In this document: piece after piece, positions 24,273 to 35,424 of the stretch
Layout of the letters: each line of letters begins with the position of its first letter
Position numbering within the stretch: the first letter of the stretch is position 1
Source of the DNA: Chaetoderma sp. LZ-2023a
Lineage: Eukaryota > Mollusca > Caudofoveata > Chaetodermatida > Chaetodermatidae
Assembly (NCBI GenBank): GCA_034401795.1
Contig: CM067372.1
Coordinates: 38,630,861-38,694,860 of the forward strand
Reading direction: 5' to 3'
DNA length: 64,000 nucleotides
Notes under the pieces: model-generated
Told to the model about the DNA's origin: nothing
The model's input: the letters and a program-made list of their open reading frames with translations, nothing else
Database searches by the model: none
Program-made: the position numbers and the translations under genes

Positions 24273-24620
24273 TCTTCTTTTCGATCGCTGGTATCACACT
24301 TGGAGAGCCGTTCTCAAGATGAAATCTGTGGTTTTCTGCAGTTCTTCCACAGGCCCATACAGCTTTTCAAGAAAAGAGGTTGACAAAGGCCAGATCTCTT
24401 CTCTCAGCAGCTGATACGTACTGCAACATTGAAGTATGTGCTCTGTGGTCTGTTCTGCCTCTCCACAAGGACAAGCGGGCGATGTCGTAAGGTGGAACCG
24501 CCTGTACATGTGTTGGTTTAGTCTGTTGTGTCAAGTTCTGAGACGAAAAATGGTCACTTGCTCTGGCCTCGAGAGATGATGGTAGGCATCTTCTGATTGA
24601 GGTGTTCTATAGAGTGACTT
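24273..24620 (-). pseudogene. LINE ORF2 C-terminal fragment (CCHC-type knuckle)
   Basis: The minus strand encodes LSRPEQVTIFRLRT, then a stop, then HNRLNQHMYRRF, SPACPCGEAEQTTEHILQ and REEIWPL. This matches the C-terminal region that follows RT in many non-LTR elements (RLR-H-RLN...C-CG...QT-EHIL). It is 5'-truncated and has an in-frame TGA. It splits a family A palindrome; agtggactt and agtgggctt at the two edges look like a 9-bp target duplication with one change. Confidence 0.75.
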
Positions 24621-24784
24621 GATGATAGTGGGCTTGAGAAATGTCCGTTGGCGGACCAAGTAAAGACAATTTTTGAAAATTTACCACAGGAATGACTGGC
24701 TCGATAACGATGTCTTCTCTTGGTCTGCAAATGGACATTTTCTATGAGAAAATTTAAATTTTCTTGAACAAATTCGAGGGTTAA
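24621..24784. mobile_element. Family A palindrome, right part
   Basis: Resumes cttgagaaatgtccgttggc and ends gagggttaa. The central loop is shortened. Confidence 0.65.
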
Positions 24785-25106
24785 AATGATTAAATATGTC
24801 ATACAGCTGATAAGTAAGTTAGAATGTTTCCAAAACAAAGACAGGAACATGTTAGTTAGTTTCAATTCTAAACACAATCTGCACAGAAATGTTCTGTTGC
24901 TAGGGAACAATGTCTTCCAAAACAATCATGTTCCAACTATTCAACAGTACATTTTATTTTGTTAAGTTATGTTAAGTTATTTCCTAGTTGTACTGTTCAG
25001 TCTAACCTGTCTAAATGAGCCACAATCTTTTAGCCCCACACCAGGTCTATCATATAGCAAGTCTGTTTTATTAATAAACCACCTTGAGGTGTTGCATAAG
25101 AATGCT
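24785..25106. other. Intergenic, no gene seen
   Basis: AT-rich. Contains weak inverted motifs around 'gttccaactattcaacag' resembling the family B core. Confidence 0.4.
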
Positions 25107-25327
25107 TTAACCCTTAAATTTGTTCAAGAAAATTTCAAATTTCTCAGAAAATGTCCATTTGCAGACCTAGAGAAGAGTATTTTTGAAAATTTACCACGAA
25201 TGGCTGGCTCGGTTAACCGATCCAGTCATTTCAGTTTTAAGTTTTCAAAAATACTCTTCTCTTGCTCTGTAAATGAACATTTCTAAAGACCACTGCAGAA
25301 GCCATTTGTGGCATGTTAAAGGGTTAA
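25107..25327. mobile_element. Family A palindromic MITE
   Basis: TTAACCCTTAAATTTG to gttaaagggttaa. Arms and centre recognisable. Confidence 0.7.
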
Positions 25328-25673
25328 CTCTAATGTATCGTGAATATGTGTGTGTGTGTAATTAAAAAGAATATCATGTTAAGTTTAAATTAACTGTCCT
25401 GTCAATGTAATACCAGTGGAATAATTGTATATTTGGTTGAATGCATACCACAGCCATGAATCTGTTCTTCCAGTTTTGTATTTTACTCCTCAGATTTTGG
25501 CCAAGCCAATGTTTCTTTGCGAATGTACTTAGCTTGTCATTGTCAATTTAGCAACTGTAATTATTAAATGCCTTGAGCTATTTAATTCTGTATATTTAGA
25601 AATCTTGATTTAAAAATAAGCTCAATATGAACCAATTTTTTGAAAATAATTTGTCTGAAAATCTCACAGGCAG
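25328..25673. other. Intergenic, no gene seen
   Basis: AT-rich, nothing recognised. Confidence 0.4.
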
Positions 25674-25857
25674 TTAACCCTTTAATGTTCACAATCTGTC
25701 AAGAGATTTAACATTTTGCTTAGAAAATGCCGATTTGCAGGATGAGCTAGGACTATTCTTGAAAATCTGGCACTGTAATGATTGGCTCGGTTATCTATCC
25801 AGTAATTTTAGTGGTAGAATTTTAAAGAAAGTCTCTTTGCCTGCAAATTTTGAAAAC
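25674..25857. mobile_element. Family A palindrome, diverged
   Basis: Starts gttaaccctttaatgttcac. Central 'ggctcggttatctatccag' and a decayed right arm. Confidence 0.55.
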
Positions 25858-25961
25858 ATGATAATAAATTAAACTCATTGTAGTTTGCTATGGAAATCCT
25901 CCTTTGGAATGTATCCAAATGAGAAAAGTTCATTGCTATGATCTGTCCTTAATCTTTTTAA

Positions 25962-26108
25962 TTTAATGGTCAAGAAAATTGAATTTTGTCTTAGCATCCA
26001 TTATTTAGCCAGTCATTCCAGTGGTTTCCAAATTCTTTTCTTTGCCTACAAATGGAGATTCCTCAGCACCAGTACAATGGCTTGTTTTGATGGTTTGATC
26101 ATTAAAAG
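25962..26108. mobile_element. Family A palindrome, deleted copy
   Basis: ttaatggtcaagaaaattga, then only one arm, ending tggtttgatcattaaa. Confidence 0.5.
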
Positions 26109-26345
26109 GGATTGCTTGTTAAAAATTAGTCAGGAGAATATACGTTTTCTAATGGGGACTGTCCATCTGTTAGCCAAGAGAGGAAGACTTTTTTTAATTA
26201 TCACGCGTGACTTGCCCGTCATTTCAGTGATACGTTTTCTAAAATAACCATCTCTTTCTGCAGTTGAGCATTTCTCAAGAGCACTGCAGAAGCCATCTTT
26301 AGCCAGCTTGACCAGTACTGGTTAGAGGAAGCTTGACCATTGTTG
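26105..26345. mobile_element. Family A palindrome, diverged
   Basis: Arms 'gactgtccatctgttagcca' and 'tttctgcagttgagcattt'. Ends near 'cttgaccattgttggttag'. Confidence 0.5.
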
Positions 26346-26849
26346 GTTAGAGAGCCAGCCGGTCAGTCATATCAATCAAAATGTTGCCAAACAGATTTTC
26401 ATGGTTCTAACGTAGAGTTCTCTCCCTTGTCTCTAACATTACACATGTTTTGTTTTGTGTTTGTTTTTATTAAATAATCCTTCATTTAATTTAATTTTTC
26501 AAATATTTATGATTATAATTATTTGAATACTAACGAAGTCTATGACAAACTGACCTCTGCATATTGATGTAAATACCAGCTATTAAATTTATTTGAAGAT
26601 ATAACTCGACAAGAATCGGTATCAGTTTTGCTAGTGAAATATTTAAATACATAATTGACAGAGTAATTTTTATATAGTTACTGGTTGTAGTTTGTCAATT
26701 CACGCCTGCACGCTTTTTAGCATCAGCTCACTATTTCACATGCTTCTGCCCATCTGAGATCGCTGACACAATCCAATATTTTACAATTGTACTATGCATG
26801 ATATTACTTGAATTTGTAAGAGAGGGATCCATGTCTAGCTACATGTATG
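26346..26849. other. Intergenic, no gene seen
   Basis: AT-rich, nothing recognised. Confidence 0.4.
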
Positions 26850-27150
26850 CCCGGCACATTTCTGGTTAATCTCCGTCCACACTTTGCCCGTGTTGGAATC
26901 GATCGAACCCTGAATTTTCAGAATTCCAATGTCACAAACTAATTTGACTGGTACCCAGTCAAATTAGTTTCAAGATATTCAACCGACTGCTTATTAAATA
27001 GTAAAGACATACAATTTGTTCGCTTGATTGCCTATTGAATGTTCATGACGGCGCTGCAGGCATCATTCAGTACGCATTTTGATTGTGATGTCAGTCTACA
27101 TGTGACGTAATTGTTTATGAAGTCATATACTTGAGTGACAGATCAGATCT
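26850..27150 (-). mobile_element. Family B element, minus orientation
   Basis: Reads 'actttgcccgtgttgg', 'atcgatcgaaccctgaattt', the short palindrome 'tttgactggtacccagtcaaa', then 'gcttattaaatagtaaagac' and 'atgtgacgtaatt', the reverse order of the + copies. Confidence 0.6.
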
Positions 27151-27905
27151 ATCCATTGACTAGTCTCTCGTAATTGAATAATTTCTTTATTCATACCTCA
27201 GTCACACAGTTTGAAGATTAGATATGAGCCAGACTTGCCCGTCACATCAACATTGAAATACCAGTAGTTGTGTTTCTAAACATCCATACAGGAGCACGTT
27301 TTCTCTATTTTGAGACTACTAATTACAAATTTGAAGTCAATGTAACACGTGCGAACCCGCTACAGTCCCGATATAGACAGCTTTGCCAAAAGTGTCAAAG
27401 ATTTGAGTAACAGACTACGTGCGGCGCAAATAAAAATGTGTTATGTGTCATTCATATCAAACCAAATCTAAAATTATCTAAATGGTGCAGCAGCAAATAG
27501 TCTTAGTGCTGGAACTAAAGGGAGATAATATATATTATTGCGATGCCTATAAATTTAAGCAACACCTAAAGGGAGATAACTGATATGATTGAGTTGCCAT
27601 ATTCACAAGCCTTCATTGTATCATGTAGGTTGTCTACCATGACTAGGATAGCCCTTTAAACTTCAAAATCCTGGTGTCTATTTCAAGGCAACCATACAGG
27701 ATTTAGCTGGTCAATATTTTCATAATATTTTCATAATATTTATAGACTGGAAGGGAAGTAATGTGAAATTACTGATTTTTGTTTCCTCTAAGAAATGTCT
27801 TCCATGGCCAGACAATCATGATGACCTTATTTGTCACCCTTAAGCAAACTTGTATTTTAATTCGTGTGGAAATTGTACATTAAAATAACATGCCAACAAG
27901 CTGAG
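27151..27905. other. Intergenic, no gene seen
   Basis: Nothing recognised beyond a short direct repeat 'ttcataatatt' (27718-27742). Confidence 0.4.
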
Positions 27906-28056
27906 CATTAACTCTCTGACTGCTGTGAGCCACTAGACAATAATTGCAATTGGCATAGCCAATAACAACTTTCAGTCAAATTGTTTTAAAATATTCATCC
28001 AGTCCGGAGTTATATCTCCTGAAACAAGTTGTCTACAAATTCAGCACTCATCCATT
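27906..28056. repeat. Arm related to the 58.8-kb hairpin family
   Basis: 'tagccaataacaactttca', 'gtcaaattgttttaaaatat' and 'gttatatctcctg' match the right arm of the hairpin at 58811-59020. Confidence 0.45.
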
Positions 28057-28283
28057 TAACCCTTTAATGGTCAAGCCGGCCTTGGCAGTGGTCCTGATGA
28101 ATGGTCATTTGCAGGCCAAGACAAGACTATTTTTATAATTTACCACTAGAATGCTTGGCTCGATAACCGAGCCAGTGATTTCAGTGGTAAATTTCCAAAA
28201 AATAGTCTTCTTGGCCTGCAAATGGACATTCAGTAAGTAAATATTTTTATTTTCTTGACAAAATTTGACCACTAAAGTGTTAA
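28057..28283. mobile_element. Family A palindromic MITE, 'ttaatggtcaagc' subtype
   Basis: Starts ttaaccctttaatggtcaag and ends gaccactaaagtgttaa. Near-complete hairpin. Confidence 0.7.
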
Positions 28284-28631
28284 TGTAGCACCTGTACGTC
28301 CGCATATATGCGCAGATACTGACTTGAATGCAAATTGAATATCTTATGAACATGTGCCTCTTGTGTTCTATTGTACTATATAGTGCTGATTACCTTGTTA
28401 ATCAATGATCAAAAAAAACTGTACCTGGATAGTAGATTTATTTTGTAATTAATTAATGATTGAATTAGACTGTATTATTTCCTGTGATTATTGGTTATAT
28501 ATGCAAATTAATCGCTGATGCAGTAATGCTGATAATTAATATGAATATTTTTATTATTATGTAAATTGTGAAGTTGCTTATCTCATTGAAGTTAATGTAC
28601 CATGATGTCATCAAACTTCTTATATAGTGTG
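28284..28631. other. Intergenic, no gene seen
   Basis: AT-rich, nothing recognised. Confidence 0.4.
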
Positions 28632-28825
28632 TTAACCCTTACATTTTTTCAAGAAATGTTAATTTTCTCATAGCAAATGTCCATTTGCAGACCAAAAGAA
28701 GATTATTTCTGAAGATGTGTCACTGGAATAACGGGCTCTGTTATCGAGCCAGTCATTCCATTGATAAATTTTCAAAAATAATCTCTTACAGACGCCGTTT
28801 TTGGCTGATATGAGTTAAAGGGTTC
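28632..28825. mobile_element. Family A palindromic MITE
   Basis: TTAACCCTTACATTTTTTCA to 'gctgatatgagttaaagg'. The right arm is shortened. Confidence 0.6.
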
Positions 28826-28929
28826 AGAAGGAAACAAGCCAGTAATAATTCATGTCCAGTGTCCATTTTACTGTAGATTTAAATAAAAGATTACTATAGT
28901 GTAAAAATAACTTGAGGCCTAGATCAATC

Positions 28930-29283
28930 TTATGATATCACATCACATGTAGTCTGATGACATAATCAATTACGTCATGAGTGACATAATTAACCCGTCA
29001 CAAATGCTTAATATTCCATCAAGTTGTATGAATTGTATGTCTACTATTTAATAAACATTCTGTTGAATATTTTGAAATTAATTTGACTGGGCACTTTTGC
29101 TGCCGTAGGCTGCAACAGCACCAAGTCAAATTAGTCTCAAAATATTCAATGGCTTACCAGTAATGTTTTCTGGAAATGTAGATTCAGGGAGTACAGGGAT
29201 CGATCAATCCCAACACAGGCAAAGCGTGGTTGGAGCTTAGCTAAAGATGGGCGGGGTATAGCTAAAACTGTATTCCTCCATTG
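28930..29283 (+). mobile_element. Family B element
   Basis: 'caattacgtcatgagtgac', 'gttgaatattttgaaattaa', palindrome around 29070-29150, 'gggatcgatcaatcccaac', 'gatgggcggggtatagct'. The left TIR is not clear. Confidence 0.6.
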
Positions 29284-29605
29284 TACCTGTAGTTCAAACA
29301 TATGTTCTCGAGAGACAGGAAATGTGACAATCATTAGTCTGGATGCCTCTAGAATAACACTAAATATTACCAAGTTTCATTACTGTGCATCTTACACTTC
29401 ATTATGAAACTAACCATTTTATATTCACACAGTCCATGTGCTAATATAGGGATTATTATTTTGACCAATGAATGCGTTGAGATCTGATTTTTGCCGGATG
29501 TGAATCTCTACTCTATGTCTTGATCTACTAGATAGGAACTATTGCGATATGTTTTAGGACTTGTGGGTAGCAAGTGATATACCAGCACCTCGCTATAAAC
29601 ACCAA
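29284..29605. other. Intergenic, no gene seen
   Basis: Nothing recognised. Confidence 0.4.
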
Positions 29606-29898
29606 TGCTGAATATGTGGTCAATGATGATATATGTGTAACACTGTGTGACGCTGATGTTAACTCATTAACAGTTAATACTGGCCGAGAAAATAGAGATC
29701 TTTGCTGAATATGTGGTCAATAATGATATATGTGTAACACTGTGACGCTGATGTTAACTCATTAACAGTTAATACCAGCCGAGAAAATAGAGATCTTTGC
29801 TGAATATGTGGTCAATAATGATATATGTGTAACACTGTGTGACGCTGATGTTAACTCATTAACAGTTAATACTGGCCGAGAAAATAGAGATCTTTGCT
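29606..29898. repeat. ~98-bp tandem repeat, three nearly identical copies
   Basis: Three units each run 'gctgaatatgtggtcaatra' ... 'gttaactcattaacagttaa' ... 'gaaaatagagatctt'. Copy 2 lacks a TG in 'cactgtgtgacgctg'. The last unit continues into a family A arm, so part of the unit is family A sequence. Confidence 0.85.
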
Positions 29899-30000
29899 CA
29901 GGGAATGGCCATGTGCAGGCCAAGAGAAGACTATTTTTGACAATTTATCACCAAATTGACTTGCTGTTATCGAGCCAGTCATTCCAGTGTTAAATTATTT
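29899..30000. mobile_element. Family A palindrome, partial
   Basis: 'aatggccatgtgcaggcca' and 'ttatcgagccagtcattcca'. The right arm is lost. Confidence 0.55.
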
Positions 30001-30090
30001 ATTTTAAATCAGTCCTTCTTCACCTTTGACTACTGTGTCATGTCTTCAGCTAAGCTCTTTAGAGTCCTCGGGTCCATTCTTGACTTGACA

Positions 30091-30302
30091 TTTTAAATTT
30101 CTGTTTAATGAGTGTTCATCTACATGCCAAGATAAGAATTTTTTTAAATTTACAACGAATGGTTTACTCGGTTATCAAGCCAGTCAGCCATTCCAGTTGT
30201 AAATTTTCAAAAATAGTTTTCTTTAACCGTTTACTTGTAAATGTACTTTTCTCAATACCACAGCAGGTGCCATTTTCATCTGGTTTTCCTATTAAAGGGC
30301 TA
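30091..30302. mobile_element. Family A palindrome, diverged
   Basis: 'agtgttcatctacatgcca' pairs with 'ttacttgtaaatgtac'. The centre is 'ctcggttatcaagccagt'. Confidence 0.55.
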
Positions 30303-31026
30303 CAGGTGGTAGTTTAGCCCTGGGAAGTTTTGCTGATCACATCTGCAAATAAAGATTAATATCGATCAATGCTATAGTTAATTTTTCAGTCGGCCATTAC
30401 TAAACTGATGACATTTCTTTCTTGTCATTACCAGCTCATTTGCTTCAGTACAGATTGTGATATGCTGAGATCCCCACAAAATAACCATATATGCATGAAA
30501 TCATGCTGAGAACGAATTTAAAGCACCTAGTACTGATTATAACAAAGCTACCGTCGTACATGTTAGGATGTATACTGCAAAATCACTCGTCAAAGATATT
30601 TTAATATAAAGCAATTAAAAGTATTGTCAGTCATTTTGTACCTACACAGAGCAAAATTGCTGATTTAGAATATGCAGTACATGTAACAGTATCTCTGTCA
30701 GTATCTGATATATGGGTCAATTTTATAACTAATCAGTATCTCAACAAAACCAGTCAGTGACTTTACTGGTACTCATGCACTGGTATCTATTGCAAAAATA
30801 GCCAACAGGAAGGGAGAAAAGTTGTGTTGAAAACTTTCTACTAGATGTAGTCGCATGAGAGTCTCTTGTCTATAAGTGGCTTATTGTAATATAAATGAAG
30901 TTTTAGAAATATTTGTCCATTTCCAGAGCATGTCATATATAAATACATGTAGTTATCTCCCCTGTTTCATTCATGGATGCAGGGAAAGATGGACCTCACC
31001 AACATGCTGAAAGTTATACCTCTGTG
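30303..31026. other. Intergenic, no gene seen
   Basis: AT-rich, nothing recognised. Confidence 0.4.
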
Positions 31027-31260
31027 TTTAACCCTTCAACTCTCACGCCGGCCTTAAATGCCTTTGGGCAATAGTCTTGAGAGATGTCCATTTGCAGACC
31101 AAGTGAAGACTATTTTTGAAAATCCATCACTTGAATAACTGTCTTCATTACTGTGCCAGTCATTCCAGTGGTAAATTTGTAAAAATGATATCCTCTTGGT
31201 CTGCAAATGGACATTTTCTATGAGAAAATTGAAGTTTTTTAGAGCAAATTCAAAGGTTAA
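31027..31260. mobile_element. Family A palindromic MITE
   Basis: TTAACCCTTCAACTCTCAC to 'caaattcaaaggttaa'. The TTAA is shared with the next copy. Confidence 0.7.
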
Positions 31261-31486
31261 CCGTCGAATTTGTTCAAAAAAATTTCAATTTTCTCTTAGA
31301 AGTTGTCCATTTGCAGACCAAGGGAAGACCGTTTGAAAATTTACAATTGGAATGGCTGGCTCAGTTATCTAGCAAGCCATTCCCATGGTAAATTTTGAAA
31401 AATTGTCTTCTCTTGGTCTGTAAATGGACGTTTCTCAAGACCACATCAGAAGCCATTTTTGGCTGATGTGAGTGCTAAAGGGTTAA
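31257..31486. mobile_element. Family A palindromic MITE
   Basis: Shares TTAA with the copy on its left; ends gagtgctaaagggttaa. The last full copy before a ~32-kb gap in the family's distribution. Confidence 0.7.
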
Positions 31487-31614
31487 GACACAAAATCAAA
31501 CTCTCTAAATGTCTGTATTTTCTCCATAGAGTAACGTAAGTTTGTGATCATACCACCGCAATGTTGGTCACTGAGCTTCAGGAAAAGGGAGATAATCATT
31601 GGGGGTCCTAGTGC

Positions 31615-31725
31615 ACTGTTGTGGCATAACACAGGGGTAACATAATGTCCATGATGTTGACATGGATCCATGATGTTGACATGGGCTAACATCAGACATT
31701 ATGTTATGCCCATGTTACCAGATGT
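31615..31725. repeat. Small inverted/direct repeat cluster
   Basis: 'catgatgttgacatgg' twice (31652, 31670), flanked by the inverted pair 'ataacacaggggtaaca' and 'gttatgcccatgttacc'. Confidence 0.5.
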
Positions 31726-32098
31726 AGAGGAATACGCCGCATTCACAAATCGTGTATATATGGATGCTATATTCTGTAACTATACAAATAGATAATTATA
31801 CTGGTTACAAACTACACTGATGCGCTAGATAAGTGTGTGATTGCTATGTACTTAAGTCATCTGTGTCAATCAGCGATAATAATCACATTGCCAGAGCTGT
31901 TATTCTCTTCTCTCAACGTATTATTTACCCTGTTACCGAAGAACTTATCCTTTTTATTAACATGTTCCAATTAGACGGATTATTGTTCTTGAAAAATGCT
32001 GTTGTTGCTGAAAGCTGTTGCTGTGTCACCATCATGTTCATAACTTAACTGTTTACACCTTAAAGACCAGAAAGGACAAATTATTTTTGAGATAACAA
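31726..32098. other. Intergenic, no gene seen
   Basis: Nothing recognised. Confidence 0.4.
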
Positions 32099-32200
32099 TA
32101 GACTGTTGAGTATTTTGGAACTAATTTGACTGGCAGTGCTTGCTGCATATAGTATCAACAGGTTCCAGTCAAATTAGCTTCAGGATATTGAACGTCCTGC
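32099..32200. repeat. Family B core palindrome, isolated
   Basis: 'gactgttgagtattttgga', 'ctaatttgactgg' and the complement 'ccagtcaaattagcttcagg'. Only the hairpin part is present. Confidence 0.55.
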
Positions 32201-32364
32201 CTGTATAGGGGGCTTGTAATTGAGAAACTGAAATTGGAAGGGTTAAACAGATTCTATTACTGGTAGGCCTTACAACAACTTACATTAGTGAATCAGAAAT
32301 AATAAAATGGTGAAATAAAGTGTTATTCAATCTGGATTACAGAATTAAGCTCATGGAGGGTTCC

Positions 32365-32745
32365 AGTTCCTCAGGCAATCGTGATGTCATAATAAACTAT
32401 GTGACGTGTAGGAGGATGTCATAATCAATTATGTCATGAATGACAGGCTATGATCGTCATGAACGCTTAATTGAAGACGGATTAAACGGTGTTGTACGAA
32501 TTGTATGGCTTTACGATTTAATAAACAGACTGTTGAATATTACGAGACTAATTTGACTTGGCGGTGCTTCTGCCTATGGTAGCAGCAACACTCAGTCAGA
32601 TTAGTTTGAACATATTCAACAGCTTACCCGTATAGTTTTCTGGAAATTGATAGGCAGGGAGTTCATGGATCAACACGGGTGAAGTGTTGGTGGAGCTTAG
32701 CTAGAGATGGGCGGGGCCTAGCAAAAACTGGAGTCCTCCATTCCT
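32365..32745 (+). mobile_element. Family B element
   Basis: Ordered motifs: 'cgtgatgtcataataaac', 'gtcatgaatgac', 'gttgaatattacgagacta', palindrome, 'gagatgggcggggcctagc', 'actggagtcctccatt'. Confidence 0.6.
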
Positions 32746-32814
32746 CGTGATAGCCATGCCTATTATTATTCGTTGCCATCACCCACTAAGGCTATTGCAT
32801 TCTGGTGTGGCCAT

Positions 32815-32915
32815 CTGTCTGCCCCTTCATCCGTCTGTACGCCTGCCTGCCTGTGTCTGTATGCCTGCCTGCCTGCTCGCCTGCCTGTCTGTATGCCTGC
32901 CTGTCTGGAGTAGTG
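32815..32915. repeat. CTGC/CTGT-rich simple repeat
   Basis: Imperfect 'cctgcctgcctgtctg' tetranucleotide tract, a common prefix of degenerate repeats in this window. Confidence 0.7.
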
Positions 32916-33269
32916 TCTCAAAAACTACTGATCAGATTTAGCTTGAATTTAGCACTGCAAATTATATAACTGTAAAAGATGATTTCCAGACTTCTGCCAT
33001 GAAATTTTGTCTGTGATCCAGATAAACAAATCTGCATTCAGATTGGATCAAATTCTGGATCTCTGGCTCTATATCAGTCCAATTTGGCTAAAATACAGGA
33101 ATGAGTCTGACCGTACATTATGATTTCACAGCTCTTGTCATGATAAGAAAAAATCCAGGAAATCTGACAAATCAAATTTGTACTATGTAGCGAAAAGAGA
33201 ATGGCAAGGGTTTGCAATGTCTGACTGCCCTTGTTAATAATAAAATAATAAAATTATTGATTTTTATAT

Positions 33270-33358
33270 GCGGAAGCAAGCTGGGAAGCAAGCCAGCCAG
33301 CCAGCAAGCAAACAAGCTGGGAAGCAAGCAAGCCAGCCAGCCAGCAAGCAAGCCAGTT
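33270..33358. repeat. AAGC/CAGC tetranucleotide repeat
   Basis: Runs of 'agccagccagcaagcaa' and 'gctgggaagcaagc'. Confidence 0.8.
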
Positions 33359-33502
33359 CACTGAATATTATTACTGAGTATCTGTAATAAGTTCCTTCTG
33401 AAGAAGTTTCATTATTAATCCATTTCATTCAGCTACAGTATGGCACAGAAATAAGTCTAGACGTGTTACCAAAACATATTAATTACAATTTCGAACAAGA
33501 TG

Positions 33503-33600
33503 TAAGAAATGTTCTGGTGAATATTTATGACGACAATGGCTTCCAATTAAATTACGTCTAACATATTCAACAGAACATTTTATTTGGTTTCGTAAACATG
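33503..33600. repeat. Family B-like core palindrome fragment
   Basis: 'gaaatgttctggtgaatatt' against 'aacatattcaacagaacatt'. Weak. Confidence 0.4.
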
Positions 33601-34269
33601 TTGACTTATTTCTAAGCTGTACTGTATCAGTTACATTGTTCTCAAATGTATTGTAAGAGTTTAACTATATTGTGCTGCTGACATCATGCACAAACGTGTT
33701 CAGTGAAATGGATTAAACGTTGTAGTAATTAAACTTATTAGAATTATTATTTTAATTATAATTTAAATTTGAACGGGTCTACTTACAACCACCTTAATTA
33801 ATGCTAAAACTACGCATCTTTTAAAATGTTATTACGTAATTAAATTATTACTATTGTGTACAGTAATAGCAAGTTATTTTTACTTTTTCTAAAATATTTA
33901 GTTTTATTGTTTTTGACTATTTTCACCCTGTGCATGCATTTATAATAATTATAAATTATGATAGCATCATTATTATATTGTTGTTTGAGACCGGCTTCAT
34001 AGGAGCTCCAGTTAACATCCTGGGTACACATAATTTTTGTAGATACAATATTTTCAATAAAATGGTGTATATAATACCAGAAATGTGCTTGCTTGTGTAC
34101 TGTACTCACCAGCATTACTGCTGACAACTGGCCAATAGAGGAAATGCTGATGTACATACAATGGCATCATTGTGACTGAATACTGACTGACTGTACCATA
34201 TAACACACTGTAACATATAACGCACTAACATATAGCAAATAACAGTTGTCAATGGATGAATCTGATCTG
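33601..34269. other. Intergenic, no gene seen
   Basis: Very AT-rich, nothing recognised. Confidence 0.4.
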
Positions 34270-34505
34270 TTGCTCAAGTATATGACATCATGATCAACAT
34301 GATGTCATAATCATGATGTCACGGATGATTGGATATAGTCCGTCTTTAGGGCTTAATAGTCTGACACGTATGAATTGTATGTCTATACTATTTAATAAAC
34401 ATTCTGTCGAATATTTTGAAACTAATTTGACGGATTTAGTATTGGTGGAGCTTTGATTGAGATGGGCGGGGGCATAGCTAAAAGGAGAAAGGTCTATTAC
34501 ATGAC
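34270..34505 (+). mobile_element. Family B element with internal deletion
   Basis: 'tgatgtcataatcatgatgt', 'tatagtccgtctttagggct', 'gtcgaatattttgaaactaa', then a jump directly to 'tggtggagctttgattgaga', so the palindrome's second arm is missing. Confidence 0.6.
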
Positions 34506-35424
34506 ATGTAGGCTGACGCCACAATCATAATTGACAGAGAATACTCTGTCATGAAGATGGAATAGTCTCAGTGTTATTGTGAGGGATATAGGTGTCACAA
34601 GAAGTGTCGTTTCCACATAACAGGCATGTTGAATTGATAACTATTGTGAAGTGTGTTTCATGCCATGTTGCTGATGTGAGATAGGATGGTGTGAAATAGA
34701 CCACGGTCAAATGCTACCATGTTAACCTGTTTAAAATGGCCTTCAGCAATACCTTTTGAAAAGTACCATGCTGCACCTGTGGGGTGTGTGTGCGCGTGCG
34801 TGCGTGAAAATTGGTATAACATTAATATGATAGAAATATAGAAATTTCCTAGAGGAGATATGGTTCAGTAAATATTTGTCTATCTATATCCAAACAATGG
34901 CGTTCTGACGACAGAGAGTGATGTGAGGTCCCCGCAGGGTTGATTCTCCACTCACTTGTGTGGAGCTTGCGAGATCAATCTTTCAGGCTGTGTTATTCCA
35001 GTACATCATCATCGTGTTCATAACTTACCCCTTTAACCCATACATCTTTATCAAATAGGAAATAGAGGGCAGTAACCGCTTCCAGTTGAATTAGTTTCAA
35101 ATTATTCACCAGGTTTTTTGTAAAGCTGTCTTGGAATTGTGACGCTTGTATGTTAAGGTTTTAAAGGTTATCAGGCAGTAAATGCTGGATGTTGACTTAG
35201 TCTTCCTAGTATATTTGCATCTGTTCAACGTTTAGTGTATGTTACGAGCATACATACAGATTTGGATCAAGCTTATTGTTCTGGATCTCTACCCAGAGAT
35301 AATATTGATATTTGCTCTTTTCCTTAGCTGAATATTGTTCAATACAGAGAGTAATATTTGTCAGCATTAACATATTGTTTCAGTTCTTCTGATACATTTT
35401 GACCCTTATGGTCAACTTTCCCCT
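34506..35424. other. Intergenic, no gene seen
   Basis: A short GTGCG tract at 34787. No gene recognised. Confidence 0.4.
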
